Counted from the first letter of the stretch, positions 1 through 8,667 are shown. The stretch is DNA of 64,000 bases from Enterococcus raffinosus (GCF_018917525.1 NZ_JAHLOS010000005.1:62001-126000), one strand, 5' to 3'. The notes: generated by a model from the sequence alone, not told the origin. Translations and numbers: made by a program.

Positions 1-903
1 TCGGTGCTTTTTTGCACAATGGATCAATGCTAAGGCAACAGCGATCGAGCCAAAAATTTTCACAAAACCAAACGTGGCGAAGCGTAAAGAAGGGTCCAAG
101 CTGGTGATTGATCCAGCATTCGCCATTTCTGCATAGAAAATATTCGCCGCGCCATTATAAACCTGCCCACCGATTTCGGCAGTTCCGCCTAACGCAGTGA
201 AGCAAAACGGCATCCACAGCAGATGATGTAAACCGGTCGGAATCAAGAAACGATTGCCGAACGCATAAATGAAGACTCCTAATAGTCCAGTGGTCAAAAT
301 AAATCCAGACAATGACGAGATCCAGCTATTTACCACCGGCCAAATATAGCTCATACCGATTGCTGTTACTAAAATGACTGGGATCAAAATCATGAAGGAA
401 AAACGCGAACCGCCGTAAATACTTAAGAAATCAACAAATTCTTTATCAGAAAAACGATTATGGATAAATGCAACGAGGCAGCCCACCAGCATGCCCAAAA
501 AGACATTCATATCCACGACTTGAAAGCCTAAAACCACTGCTTGACCTGTTCCAAACAGACCCATTTCTCCCGCCTCAGCTAATTGATCGGTCAATGTCAG
601 CCAAGCATTATTGGCAGCCAAAAAGAATAAAAATGCGATCAATGAAATAAGAGCTGCCTCAACCTTTTTCTTTTTCGCTAAGGATGCTGTAATCCCTACA
701 CAGAAAATCAATGCCAAATTATTTAACATGCTGTCCATCATCGTTTTGATCAATCCGCCAAAAGTCTGGACGACACTCGGCATGAATTCTAATTGTAAAA
801 TAACAGAAACCGCTAAGAATAAACCCATTACCGCCATAAATTTGACTGGAACAATCACTGCTCGAGAAAAGTCCTGCATAGTCTGAGAAAATTTACTTTT
901 CAT
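1..903 (-). CDS. PTS EIIC, glucose/N-acetylglucosamine/maltose family (partial)
   Basis: Membrane channel subunit of a glucose-superfamily sugar PTS. The frame is open without a stop from ATG at 903 to the window edge, 301 codons, so the C-terminus is missing and a fused EIIB domain may lie outside. The N-terminus reads MKSKFSQTMQDFSRAVIVPV, followed by several hydrophobic helices. The stretch FLIPTGLHHLLWMPF near residue 220 is the family signature region, and FVKIFGSIAVALALI lies near the edge. ATG at 903 is preferred over ATG at 906 because GGAG lies seven bases before it. EIIA lies just upstream on the same strand. The sugar cannot be told from sequence. The frame was translated by hand. 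Confidence 0.88.
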   Translation of the reverse strand, partial: MKSKFSQTMQDFSRAVIVPVKFMAVMGLFLAVSVILQLEFMPSVVQTFGGLIKTMMDSMLNNLALIFCVGITASLAKKKKVEAALISLIAFLFFLAANNAWLTLTDQLAEAGEMGLFGTGQAVVLGFQVVDMNVFLGMLVGCLVAFIHNRFSDKEFVDFLSIYGGSRFSFMILIPVILVTAIGMSYIWPVVNSWISSLSGFILTTGLLGVFIYAFGNRFLIPTGLHHLLWMPFCFTALGGTAEIGGQVYNGAANIFYAEMANAGSITSLDPSLRFATFGFVKIFGSIAVALALIHCAKKHR

Positions 904-922
904 CATCTCTCTCCATTCACTT

Positions 923-974
923 TATTGAGTATACGTATCTCTTGTACTTAGATTAACAACTTTTGAAACCAGTT
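923..974 (-). promoter_or_regulatory. Candidate promoter of the EIIC gene
   Basis: On the minus strand TTGTAA and TAATCT are separated by 17 bases, followed by about 40 bases of leader before the EIIC start. This suggests EIIC can be transcribed separately from EIIA. Pattern match only. Confidence 0.4.
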
Positions 975-995
975 ACAATATTTCGTCGGCTCTTT

Positions 996-1020
996 GGACC
1001 TAAGTCCACAGATAGAAACC
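996..1020 (-). repeat. 25-bp box, copy 1 (upstream of EIIC)
   Basis: Minus strand contains GTTTCTATCTG then TGGACTTAGGTCC. It matches the box at 1607-1631 at 20 of 25 positions. The core GGAC-CTAA-GTCC is a short dyad. It lies about 90 bp before the EIIC start. Probably a regulator site; the regulator is unknown. Confidence 0.5.
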
Positions 1021-1058
1021 AAAAAAACTAAATGGTTTTTTTAATAACATTTTTTAGA

Positions 1059-1529
1059 CTATTTAAGAATCATCGTGACAGATTCTCCTGCTTTCAGCTT
1101 TTTCTGGTTTGATGGAATTTCTACGGATAGACCTTTCACATCTGTAACAATCACTATAACCGTACCCTCTAGCCCCGCTTGTTTAATCAAAGAAGGTTTA
1201 AATCTCAGCAGCTCCGTTCCTCGTGTTACCTTGTCACCTGCTTTTACCAAAACAGAAAACCCTTGATTTTTCAGCGCGACAGTATCAATCCCAACATGAA
1301 TCAATAGCTCGCAACCATTTTTCAAGCGCAATCCTAGCGCGTGACGCATATTATCATTGGCACTGATAATCTCGCCATCAGCTGGAGTCATAATCCTATC
1401 CGAGTCTGGTTCAACAGCGAAGCCTTCCCCCATCATTCCGCTTGAAAATACGTCATCCCTCACCTTATTTAGCGCGACGAATTCCCCATCAATTGGTGCA
1501 TAAAGCTTTAGTTTCTTCTTCCAAAACAT
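1059..1529 (-). CDS. PTS EIIA, glucose (Crr-like) family
   Basis: Cytoplasmic phosphocarrier of 156 residues, the usual length of a stand-alone EIIA-Glc domain. It takes phosphate from HPr and passes it to EIIB. The active-site region ELLIHVGIDTVAL places the phospho-histidine at His78, and His63 is the second conserved histidine. The fold signatures APIDGEFVAL near the start and MTPADGEI at about 47-54 are present. ATG at 1529 follows GGAGGGAATAAAAG. EIIC follows 155 bp downstream on the same strand, so the two form a split permease. It could also serve other EIIBC partners lacking their own EIIA. Confidence 0.92.
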   Translation of the reverse strand: MFWKKKLKLYAPIDGEFVALNKVRDDVFSSGMMGEGFAVEPDSDRIMTPADGEIISANDNMRHALGLRLKNGCELLIHVGIDTVALKNQGFSVLVKAGDKVTRGTELLRFKPSLIKQAGLEGTVIVIVTDVKGLSVEIPSNQKKLKAGESVTMILK

Positions 1530-1606
1530 CTTTTATTCCTCCCTTTACCTACAACAATAACTGTAAAGGGCGTACTCCCCTTCGTTCAATCCAAATTCAT
1601 GATTAT

Positions 1607-1631
1607 GGCCCTAAGTCCAAAGCTAGGAACG
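1607..1631 (-). repeat. 25-bp box, copy 2 (upstream of EIIA)
   Basis: Partner of the box at 996-1020 in the same orientation. Minus strand contains GTTCCTAGCT then TTGGACTTAGGGCC. It lies 78 bp before the EIIA start, close to the distance seen for EIIC, which supports a shared regulator. Confidence 0.5.
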
Positions 1632-1640
1632 CTATTTACC

Positions 1641-1681
1641 AAAAAAACACGAAAGCTCTCTTTTTTGAGAAAGCTTTCGTG
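1641..1681 (-). terminator. Intrinsic terminator of cysK
   Basis: Stem CACGAAAGCT (1648-1657) pairs with AGCTTTCGTG (1672-1681). On the minus strand it is followed by seven T. It lies just after the cysK stop. Confidence 0.85.
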
Positions 1682-1709
1682 CTTTAGATTATTACAATCG
1701 ATCTAACTT

Positions 1710-2645
1710 TTAATTCAAATCATCAAATTGATACAACGCGGTTGATAGGTAGCGTTCCCCATTATCTGGAACAATAGCTAAAACTTTTTTACCTGTTCCT
1801 AATTCCTTAGCTACTTCAAGAGCCGAATAGATAGCAGCACCTGCTGAGATACCAACTAGGATTCCCTCTTTTGCAGCTACTTCTCTTGCTGTTTCCAAAG
1901 CGGCATCACTAGAAACAGAAAGGACCTGATCATAAATTCCTGTGTCTAATATTTCTGGGATGAACCCTGCACCGATGCCTTGGATTTTATGTGGAGAATG
2001 TGCGCCGCCTTCTAAAACCGGCGATTCCTCAGGTTCAACCGCATAGATCTTCAATGATGGAAATGTTCGTTTTAATTCTTGTCCTGCCCCCGTGATGGTA
2101 CCGCCTGTTCCGATCCCAGCAACAAAGGCATCAAGTCCTATGCTGCCAAAAATTTCTTGAATTTCCTTTGCCGTTTTTTCTCGATGAGCCGCTGAATTGG
2201 CGGGATTGTTGAATTGCAACGGTAAAAAAAAGCCATCCTGACTCGCTAACTCTTCTGCTTTGGCAATGGCTCCCTTCATCCCTTCAGCTCCTGGAGTTAA
2301 GATCAAGGTTGCGCCATACGCTTGAATCAGCTTTCGCCGTTCAATGCTCATTGTATCCGGCATAACAATAACGACCGGATAGCCCTTCGCAGCACCCACC
2401 ATCGCTAAACCAACCCCGGTATTTCCACTGGTCGGTTCGACAATTGTGTCACCCGGCTTTAAATCACCTGCTTTTTCAGCCGCTTCAATCATGTTCAAGG
2501 CAATTCGATCCTTGACACTGCCCCCTGGATTAAAAAATTCAAGCTTCACATAGACCTCTGCACTATTTTCTGGTACTAGTCGGTTCAATTTCACAACCGG
2601 TGTCTCTCCAATTGTGTCTAAAATTGATGAGTAAATTTTTGTCAT
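1710..2645 (-). CDS. cysK: Cysteine synthase (O-acetylserine sulfhydrylase)
   Basis: PLP enzyme making cysteine from O-acetylserine and sulfide. At 311 residues it has the normal length. Visible motifs are GGSVKDRIA with the PLP lysine near residue 45, the substrate loop [11 protein letters not shown], and the phosphate-binding GTGGTITG. The C-terminal region VGISAGAAI is also typical. ATG at 2645 has AGGAGG eight bases upstream. The gene stands alone between a PTS operon and a DUF1989 gene, with its own terminator. The set of motifs fits CysK better than cystathionine beta-synthase, because there is no CBS extension. Confidence 0.95.
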   Translation of the reverse strand: MTKIYSSILDTIGETPVVKLNRLVPENSAEVYVKLEFFNPGGSVKDRIALNMIEAAEKAGDLKPGDTIVEPTSGNTGVGLAMVGAAKGYPVVIVMPDTMSIERRKLIQAYGATLILTPGAEGMKGAIAKAEELASQDGFFLPLQFNNPANSAAHREKTAKEIQEIFGSIGLDAFVAGIGTGGTITGAGQELKRTFPSLKIYAVEPEESPVLEGGAHSPHKIQGIGAGFIPEILDTGIYDQVLSVSSDAALETAREVAAKEGILVGISAGAAIYSALEVAKELGTGKKVLAIVPDNGERYLSTALYQFDDLN

Positions 2646-2929
2646 GTTGATTCCTCCTAATCATTCCGTTAAATTCTTTATTAATTGAATCAACTATACC
2701 TGTTTTCAGCTTTACTTTGCTAATTGCCATTTCTTATGGGTGGCGATTGGTTTTAGTTATAGCACGCAGAAAGCTATTCTAAACCAATTACTATTAAATA
2801 GAAAGAATTCTTCAGCTGTAAAATAGTTGATTTTTATTGTCTGATCTGTGATTAGGCCAAATACTCGTCCATAAAAGAAACACTTATTATCATCGACGTA
2901 AGAATGAACTGTTTAAAATCGCTAACCTC

Positions 2930-3526
2930 CTATTCATCTGAAACGACTATCTTGATTGGCGTACACTCCCCACCATTACAGCTGCTTTCAGAAACACTGC
3001 ATGCAGCAACAGCTAGTAGTACATCCATTTCAGCTTCTAAAACAATCTTGTCTCCGGCTTTCGAGAGTGGTGGTTCAACAGATATTTTTCCGTTGGGTAA
3101 GATTTTGGTGTACATAAAGATATTGAATGGCGTAATTTCATTTTTTCTGAGGTTAAACTTCTCATTTAGTGAATCATTGATATTCGCTAAACAACTCGAA
3201 TGTCCATCCCCATTATTGTAAAAAAATTCAAACATTTCTGGTCTGCAGCAGGGATGCAATAAATCGTGCTCCTTCACATCGTCCTCAATGATGGTGAACA
3301 TCTTGTTGTATAAGTTTGTATACAATGAATCTCCGGTGCTTACTTTCAAGCTTTCATTGCAATCAATCGTTACACCAGCAGAAAGCTGCTCAGTAAACGT
3401 AGTTTGGTTTGTCGCAAAAAAATCAACCACTTGTTTCCCATGTAAATCAATGATTTCGATTTTCTCACCTTTTTCTACAGCAATAGTTAATCCACTTTTC
3501 GCTTCAACGATAAATTCTCTTTTCAT
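2930..3526 (-). CDS. DUF1989 / urea carboxylase-associated family protein
   Basis: A 198-residue soluble protein. The C-terminal block CSVSESSCNGGECTPIKI and the region KMFTIIEDDVKEHDLLHPCC match the DUF1989 family, whose members sit beside urea carboxylase or amino-acid genes in other bacteria. The cysteine cluster (CC near 94, CSVSESSCNGGEC near 175-187) could bind metal, an inference. No urea carboxylase gene lies nearby, so the role here is open. ATG at 3526 follows AGGAGGAG. It is transcribed alone on the minus strand, divergent from the two-component system at 3801. No biochemical function is claimed. Confidence 0.75.
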   Translation of the reverse strand: MKREFIVEAKSGLTIAVEKGEKIEIIDLHGKQVVDFFATNQTTFTEQLSAGVTIDCNESLKVSTGDSLYTNLYNKMFTIIEDDVKEHDLLHPCCRPEMFEFFYNNGDGHSSCLANINDSLNEKFNLRKNEITPFNIFMYTKILPNGKISVEPPLSKAGDKIVLEAEMDVLLAVAACSVSESSCNGGECTPIKIVVSDE

Positions 3527-3800
3527 TTAACTCCTCCTAGCTAAATCGATTAAAAAGTCGCTCTCTTCTATCAGTAAAGATTCTATTATCCAACTATACA
3601 ATAAAATTCGTTAGCTCGTCGATTTGATCAAATGGACAAGTTTATCCGTCCCCTCCGCTTTATGAAAATTTCTTCATTATAAAACGATTGACCTCTGTCC
3701 AAAAGCCAACTACTCTAAAAGATAAGAGATGTTCCATAATTTTATAATTAGCCAAAGACTAGATCGAAGTTTAATCATTTAAATAGAAGAGGAGAAGAAA

Positions 3801-4508
3801 ATGAAAACACCAGTGATTCTGATTGTTGAAGACGAAGAGAGTTTGATCAGCTTTATCGCTGATGAGCTAAGATATGAAAACTATGAGGTATTGATTGCTG
3901 AAGATGGACAAAAGGCATTAGAACTTTTTGGCACCAATGAAGAAAAGATTAGTCTGTTGCTGCTGGATTGGATGCTGCCAAAAGTTGATGGATTGACCGT
4001 TGCCCGTAAAATTCGCCGGCGGAGTCAAGTGCCGATCTTGATGATGACCGCCAAGGACCAAGTGGTCGACAAAGTGTCAGGCTTAGATGCTGGGGTGGAC
4101 GACTATCTTACCAAACCTTTTGACATTGAAGAATTGTTAGCACGGATTCGCGTAATTCTTCGGCGAGAGGAACGAATACAATCATTGCAAAATGAACCGA
4201 TTATCAACCAGTATCAGGATTTGATCATCGATGTGGTAAAAAGAACTGTCACACGAGATGGGCAAGATATAATCCTTACGCAAAAAGAATTCGACCTCCT
4301 TTATGAACTAATGAAAAAACCAGAGGAGGTTTTGACTCGAGATGAACTATTGAATGAGGTCTGGGGCTATGATTATATTGGTCAGACCAACACTGTGGAT
4401 GTCTTTGTTCGAGCCTTGCGTATTAAATTGGATGACGCGCAGCATCCTCGTTTGATCCAGACGGTCCGAGGAGTCGGCTATGTCTTGAGGGCTGCCGATG
4501 AAAACTAA
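3801..4508 (+). CDS. OmpR/PhoB-family response regulator
   Basis: DNA-binding response regulator of 235 residues. The receiver domain has the acidic pair near the N-terminus (VEDEESL), phospho-acceptor Asp56 in LLLLDWMLPK, the Thr in MMTAKD and the Lys in YLTKPFD. A winged-helix output domain follows, with LTQKEFDLLYELM and RALRIKLDD...VRGVGYVLR. AGAGGAG precedes ATG at 3801. It overlaps the histidine kinase gene by 11 bases, so the pair is translationally coupled. It probably activates the lipoprotein gene at 5955, whose promoter carries a matching direct-repeat operator. Paralogue identity (ArlR-like or other) was not determined. Confidence 0.93.
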   Translation: MKTPVILIVEDEESLISFIADELRYENYEVLIAEDGQKALELFGTNEEKISLLLLDWMLPKVDGLTVARKIRRRSQVPILMMTAKDQVVDKVSGLDAGVDDYLTKPFDIEELLARIRVILRREERIQSLQNEPIINQYQDLIIDVVKRTVTRDGQDIILTQKEFDLLYELMKKPEEVLTRDELLNEVWGYDYIGQTNTVDVFVRALRIKLDDAQHPRLIQTVRGVGYVLRAADEN

Positions 4509-5850
4509 AAACGAGCAAGGGAAAACATTGCAGTATCAGCTTATCACCCGTTTCAGCGTTATTACGTTGGGACTGGTGCTACTAGTAAATATTCTGATTC
4601 TCAGTGTCACCGCCCTACAACTGTATGAATCTAGCAAGAGGGAAACTGAAGCCATTGAAGATGCCCTGTCTCAAGTAGAAACACAGACCAATCAGGAGTG
4701 GAAAAATACCCTGCATCTGTATATCGCCGCAGATGATCCAAGGTATTATATCCGCGTTTCTCTACAGAAAAATAATACGGTGTATTCAAGCGAAGCCTAT
4801 CAGCTATATGACAACTTTCAGGCAATGAAACAGCTGCCCTTCTTATCAGATGTTTTATGGTATGGCGATGCGCCCTATTTCTTTAAACAATTCCATGTCA
4901 AAAATACTAGCGTGGCGGTGCTTACCAGCATGGAAGATAATTTTGAGATTTTGGCGACCTTGTTCCTATGGTCTCTGGGCATATCAACTTTGATCCTGCT
5001 GCTAGGAATCTTTTTCATCGCCAGATTTGCTAAAAAAATTAGTGCGCCATTGGTAAAAATGAATCATGAGGTCCAAAGCCTATCGCAACGACCGCAAGTA
5101 AATGAACGACTGTCAGAGCCCAACTCACCAAAAGAAGCGAACAAGCTTGCCGTATCCTTCAATCGACTTCTTCAACAGCAGGAGCAATTGATGCTGCGGG
5201 AACGTCAATTTATCTCGGATGCTTCCCATGAGTTGAAAACACCGTTGGCAGCGATTCGAGGACATGTCAATCTTATCAAACGTCGGAACAAAGAGCATCC
5301 CGAGGTAGTGGAAAAGTCACTGCCCTTCATTGATAAAGAATCACAACGAATGGAACTGCTCACCAATCAACTGTTGATTCTTGACCGCGAGAACCAGCAA
5401 GGGGAGTTGCAAAAGATTTTCTTGGCTCCACTTATCCATTCTACTCTTGAGGAGTATGCCTCACTGATGACCCAGAAGCTGAATCTTCAATTAGATGAAG
5501 AAGCGAACCTTATGGGGAATCCTGAGCAATTTTACCAGATCATTCGTAACTTGATTGAAAATGCTGTGAAGTATACACCAAATGATGGACAAATTACGAT
5601 TTCCCTCACTACCAATGAAAAAAAGATCATTTTAAAGGTAGCAAATACAGGAGAAAACATTCCAGATAGTGAAAAGGAAAAGATTTTTGAACGCTTTTAC
5701 CGCATCGACCGCTCCCGTTCCAGTAAAATTCCCGGAACCGGTATTGGCCTTGCCATCGTTAAGCAATTAACGGAGCTTTATCATGGTACTATTACTGTCA
5801 CGGATCACCAACCGAGCGGTGTATGCTTTACTCTAGTCTTTCCTAACTAA
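4498..5850 (+). CDS. Sensor histidine kinase of the two-component pair
   Basis: Membrane sensor kinase of 450 residues. A first membrane helix lies at about 17-39, then an extracytoplasmic segment of about 110 residues, a second helix at about 152-175, and a HAMP-like linker. The H box SDASHELKTPLAAIRGH puts the phospho-histidine at His244. The N box NLIENAVKYTP and G boxes ending GTGIGLAIVKQL complete the catalytic domain. It should phosphorylate the regulator encoded just upstream. The start overlaps the regulator's end. The extracytoplasmic part matches no sensor domain I recognise, so the signal is unknown. The PepSY lipoprotein downstream could modulate or report on it. Confidence 0.93.
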   Translation: MKTKNEQGKTLQYQLITRFSVITLGLVLLVNILILSVTALQLYESSKRETEAIEDALSQVETQTNQEWKNTLHLYIAADDPRYYIRVSLQKNNTVYSSEAYQLYDNFQAMKQLPFLSDVLWYGDAPYFFKQFHVKNTSVAVLTSMEDNFEILATLFLWSLGISTLILLLGIFFIARFAKKISAPLVKMNHEVQSLSQRPQVNERLSEPNSPKEANKLAVSFNRLLQQQEQLMLRERQFISDASHELKTPLAAIRGHVNLIKRRNKEHPEVVEKSLPFIDKESQRMELLTNQLLILDRENQQGELQKIFLAPLIHSTLEEYASLMTQKLNLQLDEEANLMGNPEQFYQIIRNLIENAVKYTPNDGQITISLTTNEKKIILKVANTGENIPDSEKEKIFERFYRIDRSRSSKIPGTGIGLAIVKQLTELYHGTITVTDHQPSGVCFTLVFPN

Positions 5851-5861
5851 GATGAAGACTT

Positions 5862-5916
5862 CTTCATGAAGACTTCATCTCATCTTATTTTTCTATCTCC
5901 TTCAGCCCGCTATACT
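5862..5916 (+). promoter_or_regulatory. OmpR-type operator and promoter of the PepSY lipoprotein gene
   Basis: CTTCAT at 5862-5867, CTTCAT at 5873-5878 and CTTATT at 5884-5889 repeat with an exact 11-bp period, the spacing bound by tandem OmpR/PhoB-type regulators. The -10 TATACT is at 5911-5916, and no good -35 is present where expected (5888-5893). This is the layout of an activator-dependent promoter. The first repeats also sit in a 12-bp near-palindrome (5851-5879). Confidence 0.6.
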
Positions 5917-5954
5917 ATAGATATAGAAAGAAGAAACACGAAAGGAAGATGGAA

Positions 5955-6590
5955 ATGAAAAACAAAGGATTACTTTTAGCGATTACTAGCGTGGCGTTAC
6001 TACTTTTCGCCGGCTGCAGCGACAACACTGCTCAACTAGAGAGCGGCAATCAACAGAAGGAAAGCAGCCAGAGCATGAGCCAAGAAAAGAGTTCCGAACA
6101 ATCAAGCAGCGTCACTGCCGCCAGCACAAAAAATAGTTCGGACACAGCAAACAAACAGATATCTCTACAAGAGGCAATCACTGTTTATAGAAAAGAAAAG
6201 CCAAATACGGATATCACTGGTATTGAAATTAAATCGCGGATGAACAAGCTTACCTATGAAATCGAAGGAATGGATGCTAACAAAGAGTACAAATACTACA
6301 TCTCTGAAACTGGTGAAGTTCAAACTAAAGATGAAAAAACACTGGATGAGGATGATCGCGGTGAAGACGAACGCAACAAAGAAAAACTCAGCTTTGAGAA
6401 CCTCCTTCCTTTAGATAAAATCAACGCCATCGCCAAAAAAGAGGTCGATGGCAACATCGTAGAATGGTCACTAGAAAGAGAACTTTCAAAAACCCTCTGG
6501 GAAGTGAAAGTCGAGAAGAATGGTAGACAAACAGACATCTCAATCGACGCTCAATCTGGAAATGTTTTAGAAATAGACGAAGATGATTAA
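5955..6590 (+). CDS. PepSY-domain lipoprotein
   Basis: Secreted lipoprotein of about 211 residues. The signal peptide MKNKGLLLAITSVALLLFAG ends in a lipobox with Cys following FAG. A Ser/Gln/Glu-rich linker covers about residues 22-70. Two PepSY-like units follow (ISLQEAITVYRKEKPNTDI.. and LPLDKINAIAKKEVDGNIV..), the second ending SIDAQSGNVLEIDEDD. ATG at 5955 is chosen over 5949 because AAGGAAG lies seven bases before it and overlaps the earlier ATG. PepSY modules are usually linked to peptidase inhibition or envelope sensing. It lies about 100 bp after the kinase gene and is a probable direct target of that system. Confidence 0.85.
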   Translation: MKNKGLLLAITSVALLLFAGCSDNTAQLESGNQQKESSQSMSQEKSSEQSSSVTAASTKNSSDTANKQISLQEAITVYRKEKPNTDITGIEIKSRMNKLTYEIEGMDANKEYKYYISETGEVQTKDEKTLDEDDRGEDERNKEKLSFENLLPLDKINAIAKKEVDGNIVEWSLERELSKTLWEVKVEKNGRQTDISIDAQSGNVLEIDEDD

Positions 6591-6593
6591 TAC

Positions 6594-6640
6594 ACAAGCG
6601 GATCTCCACGCATTGATGATGCAGAGATCCGCTTGTTTTA
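6594..6640 (+). terminator. Terminator after the PepSY lipoprotein gene
   Basis: ACAAGCGGATCTC (6594-6606) pairs with GAGATCCGCTTGT (6624-6636), followed by TTTTA. Confidence 0.8.
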
Positions 6641-6661
6641 TGATTAAATACTAGGATTTTA

Positions 6662-6823
6662 TTAATGCTCTAAACTTGTCCTGCCTGCTTGATCTCCAGA
6701 AATTTGAAAAGCTTGGTCATCATCGTAATCAAAAAACGTATCACTCACCGTCAAATTGCTGATCGCAGCACTGATTTGCCCAATCAAGAAAAACTTGGTT
6801 AATCTCCTTTTTCCCTGCATCAT
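6662..6823 (-). pseudogene. Remnant of a lipoprotein like the one at 8802-9530
   Basis: A 53-codon frame on the minus strand resembles two separated parts of the 8802-9530 protein. KRRLTKFFLIGQISAAISN..FFDY aligns with KGQINQAFLDWAGGRAAIGN..FFDH. Directly after it, QAFQISGDQAG aligns with the near-terminal RSFQISEDQAA. The middle of about 110 residues and the signal peptide are gone. I read it as a deleted, decayed paralogue. The upstream codons MMQG give an accidental start. By-eye alignment only. Confidence 0.6.
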
Positions 6824-7170
6824 TCAACTAAATTAAGAAGGAATTTTATCTCATAACTTAACAATCGTTCAGTCAGCTTCATTTTTTCTTTCCGAACGTA
6901 AAGTTTTTTCGTCTTTCGCTTATCAATAAGCTATGGATCGTTTTATAGTTAGTCTTAAAAAAGCTCCATTCCTAAATATGTAAACTCTTCATAACGCCCC
7001 AGTATTACTTGATAAACAACAATCATGTATTTTATTCTTGTCAATCACTTCTATTGTTGATAGAAATATGGCTCAAAACCTATCCTGCACTGGTTACCGC
7101 CAATTTTTAATACCTATAAAAGTCCAAATATCCCTTTTGCGATATTTTTATTGTTTAATCATGATAGAAA
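6824..7170. other. AT-rich intergenic stretch, no gene seen
   Basis: Both strands are broken by frequent stops. I see no convincing ribosome site, RNA fold or further piece of the lipoprotein remnant. The next feature is the rarA terminator. Confidence 0.5.
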
Positions 7171-7214
7171 AACACTTGCAGTAAAGTTAAAAAACGAACT
7201 TTATCGCAAGTGTT
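7171..7214 (-). terminator. Terminator of rarA
   Basis: AACACTTGC (7171-7179) pairs with GCAAGTGTT (7206-7214), with an inner TAAAGTT/AACTTTA pairing. A run of T follows on the minus strand. Confidence 0.75.
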
Positions 7215-7275
7215 GTATGGCTATATAAATAATCAGAAAAATGGCGTTTCTTCAGTAAGAGTAGCTATTTTCACA

Positions 7276-8601
7276 CTACTGATCATGCTCCGCATGCCAT
7301 TTATCAATCGCTTCTTTACGCTCCTTGAATCGCTTTTCATTTCCTTGTGTTGTTGGCAAATAGTATTGATGCCCTTCCAACGAAGCCGGCATCGTCTTCA
7401 TCGAAGTTAATTTGTCTTCAGTATTATGAGCATACTGATAATTCTCCCCATAATGCAGCTCCTTCATCAGATTCGTGGGCGCGTTCCTGATAACCAAAGG
7501 AACTGGTTCGTTCATGGTTTCGTAGACATCTTTTTTTGCCAATTGATAAGCAGCATCTACTGCATTTGATTTAGGCGCCAACGATAAATAAATCACTGCT
7601 TGTGTCAAATGAACGTTACACTCTGGCAGGCCAATAAATTGGCAGGATTGAAAAACGGTATTCGCTAGCTCCAAGGCTCGAATATCGGCCAGACCAATAT
7701 CTTCACTGGCAAATCGAACTAATCTTCTAGCGATGAACAATGGATCTTCGCCAGATTCTACCATCCGAGCCAGCCAATAGATCGCTGCATCCACATCACT
7801 GTTGCGCATAGATTTGTGTAACGCCGAAATTGTATTGTAGTGTTCTTCCCCTTTTTTGTCATAAAGAAAGGATTTTCGTTCGATCAAATCCAGCAGCTTC
7901 TCTTCCGTCAAAGTCACCGTATCGGCTTCTTTATCTCCGTTAAGAACAGCCATTTCCAGCGTATTTAGTGCTACTCTGGCATCGCCATTGGCATATTTTG
8001 CAATGGAATCTAACACTCGATCGTCTAGTTCAATTTTTAACTTGGGGAAGCCTCTTGGACTATCAATCGCCTGCTTTAGAAGCTGCAAAATATCCGTGCT
8101 CTCTAATTGGTTCAAAACAAATACCTTGCTCCGTGACAGTAAAGCCGAATTGATCTCAAAAGAGGGATTCTCTGTAGTCGCACCAATTAGAATGATACTG
8201 CCGTTTTCAACATAAGGTAAAAAAGCATCCTGCTGTGCCTTGTTAAATCGATGGATTTCATCCACAAAGACAATCGTTTTTGTCCCGAACGTTCGATTAT
8301 GCTCCGCATCCTTCATCACTGTTTTTATTTCTTTAATCCCACTCGTTACCGCACTAAAATTGATAAATTCTGATTTCGTCTGATTGGCAATGATCCGCGC
8401 CAGTGTTGTTTTGCCAACTCCTGGTGGTCCCCAGAAAATCATTGACGAGACCCGATCATATTCGATGATTTCCCGCAACAGCTTCCCTTTGCCTAGCAAA
8501 TGTGTTTGTCCCACAAATTCGTCTAGCGTTTCAGGACGAACTCGTGTTGCTAATGGTTCACTTTCTTCTCTAGATTTTTCAAAAATCGAGCCTTGTCTCA
8601 T
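7276..8601 (-). CDS. rarA: Replication-associated recombination protein A (AAA+ ATPase)
   Basis: RarA/MgsA acts at stalled or collapsed replication forks. The protein has 441 residues from ATG at 8601. The Walker A motif GPPGVGKTT, Walker B IVFVDEIHRFNKAQQDAFLP, sensor I GATTENPSFEIN and the C-terminal tetramerisation domain ending in the LPTTQGNEKRFKERKEAID region are all present. ATG at 8601 follows GGAGGG; an upstream in-frame ATG at 8658 lies inside the promoter and is rejected. A Gram-positive LexA box overlaps the predicted transcript start, which suggests SOS control. Confidence 0.95.
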   Translation of the reverse strand: MRQGSIFEKSREESEPLATRVRPETLDEFVGQTHLLGKGKLLREIIEYDRVSSMIFWGPPGVGKTTLARIIANQTKSEFINFSAVTSGIKEIKTVMKDAEHNRTFGTKTIVFVDEIHRFNKAQQDAFLPYVENGSIILIGATTENPSFEINSALLSRSKVFVLNQLESTDILQLLKQAIDSPRGFPKLKIELDDRVLDSIAKYANGDARVALNTLEMAVLNGDKEADTVTLTEEKLLDLIERKSFLYDKKGEEHYNTISALHKSMRNSDVDAAIYWLARMVESGEDPLFIARRLVRFASEDIGLADIRALELANTVFQSCQFIGLPECNVHLTQAVIYLSLAPKSNAVDAAYQLAKKDVYETMNEPVPLVIRNAPTNLMKELHYGENYQYAHNTEDKLTSMKTMPASLEGHQYYLPTTQGNEKRFKERKEAIDKWHAEHDQ

Positions 8602-8624
8602 TCGAATCCCTCCTAAAACCAAAA

Positions 8625-8638
8625 CGAACGTTTGTTCT
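8625..8638 (-). promoter_or_regulatory. LexA (DinR) box of rarA
   Basis: CGAACGTTTGTTCT contains the GAAC-N4-GTTC dyad of the Gram-positive SOS box. It lies directly downstream of the -10 element, where LexA would block the start of transcription. Confidence 0.7.
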
Positions 8639-8667
8639 ATTTTAACATTTTTCGACACTCATTACAA
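8639..8667 (-). promoter_or_regulatory. rarA promoter
   Basis: Minus strand TTGTAA (8662-8667), 17-base spacer, TAAAAT (8639-8644). It sits 38 bases before the chosen start codon and is followed by the LexA box. Confidence 0.7.

Noticed and set aside
7210-7410. 66-codon plus-strand frame
   Set aside because: Lies across the rarA terminator and the antisense of rarA; no ribosome site.
8602-8658. Longer N-terminus for rarA from the ATG at 8658
   Set aside because: It starts inside the promoter (between -35 and -10); the ATG at 8601 has a proper ribosome site and the conserved N-terminus.
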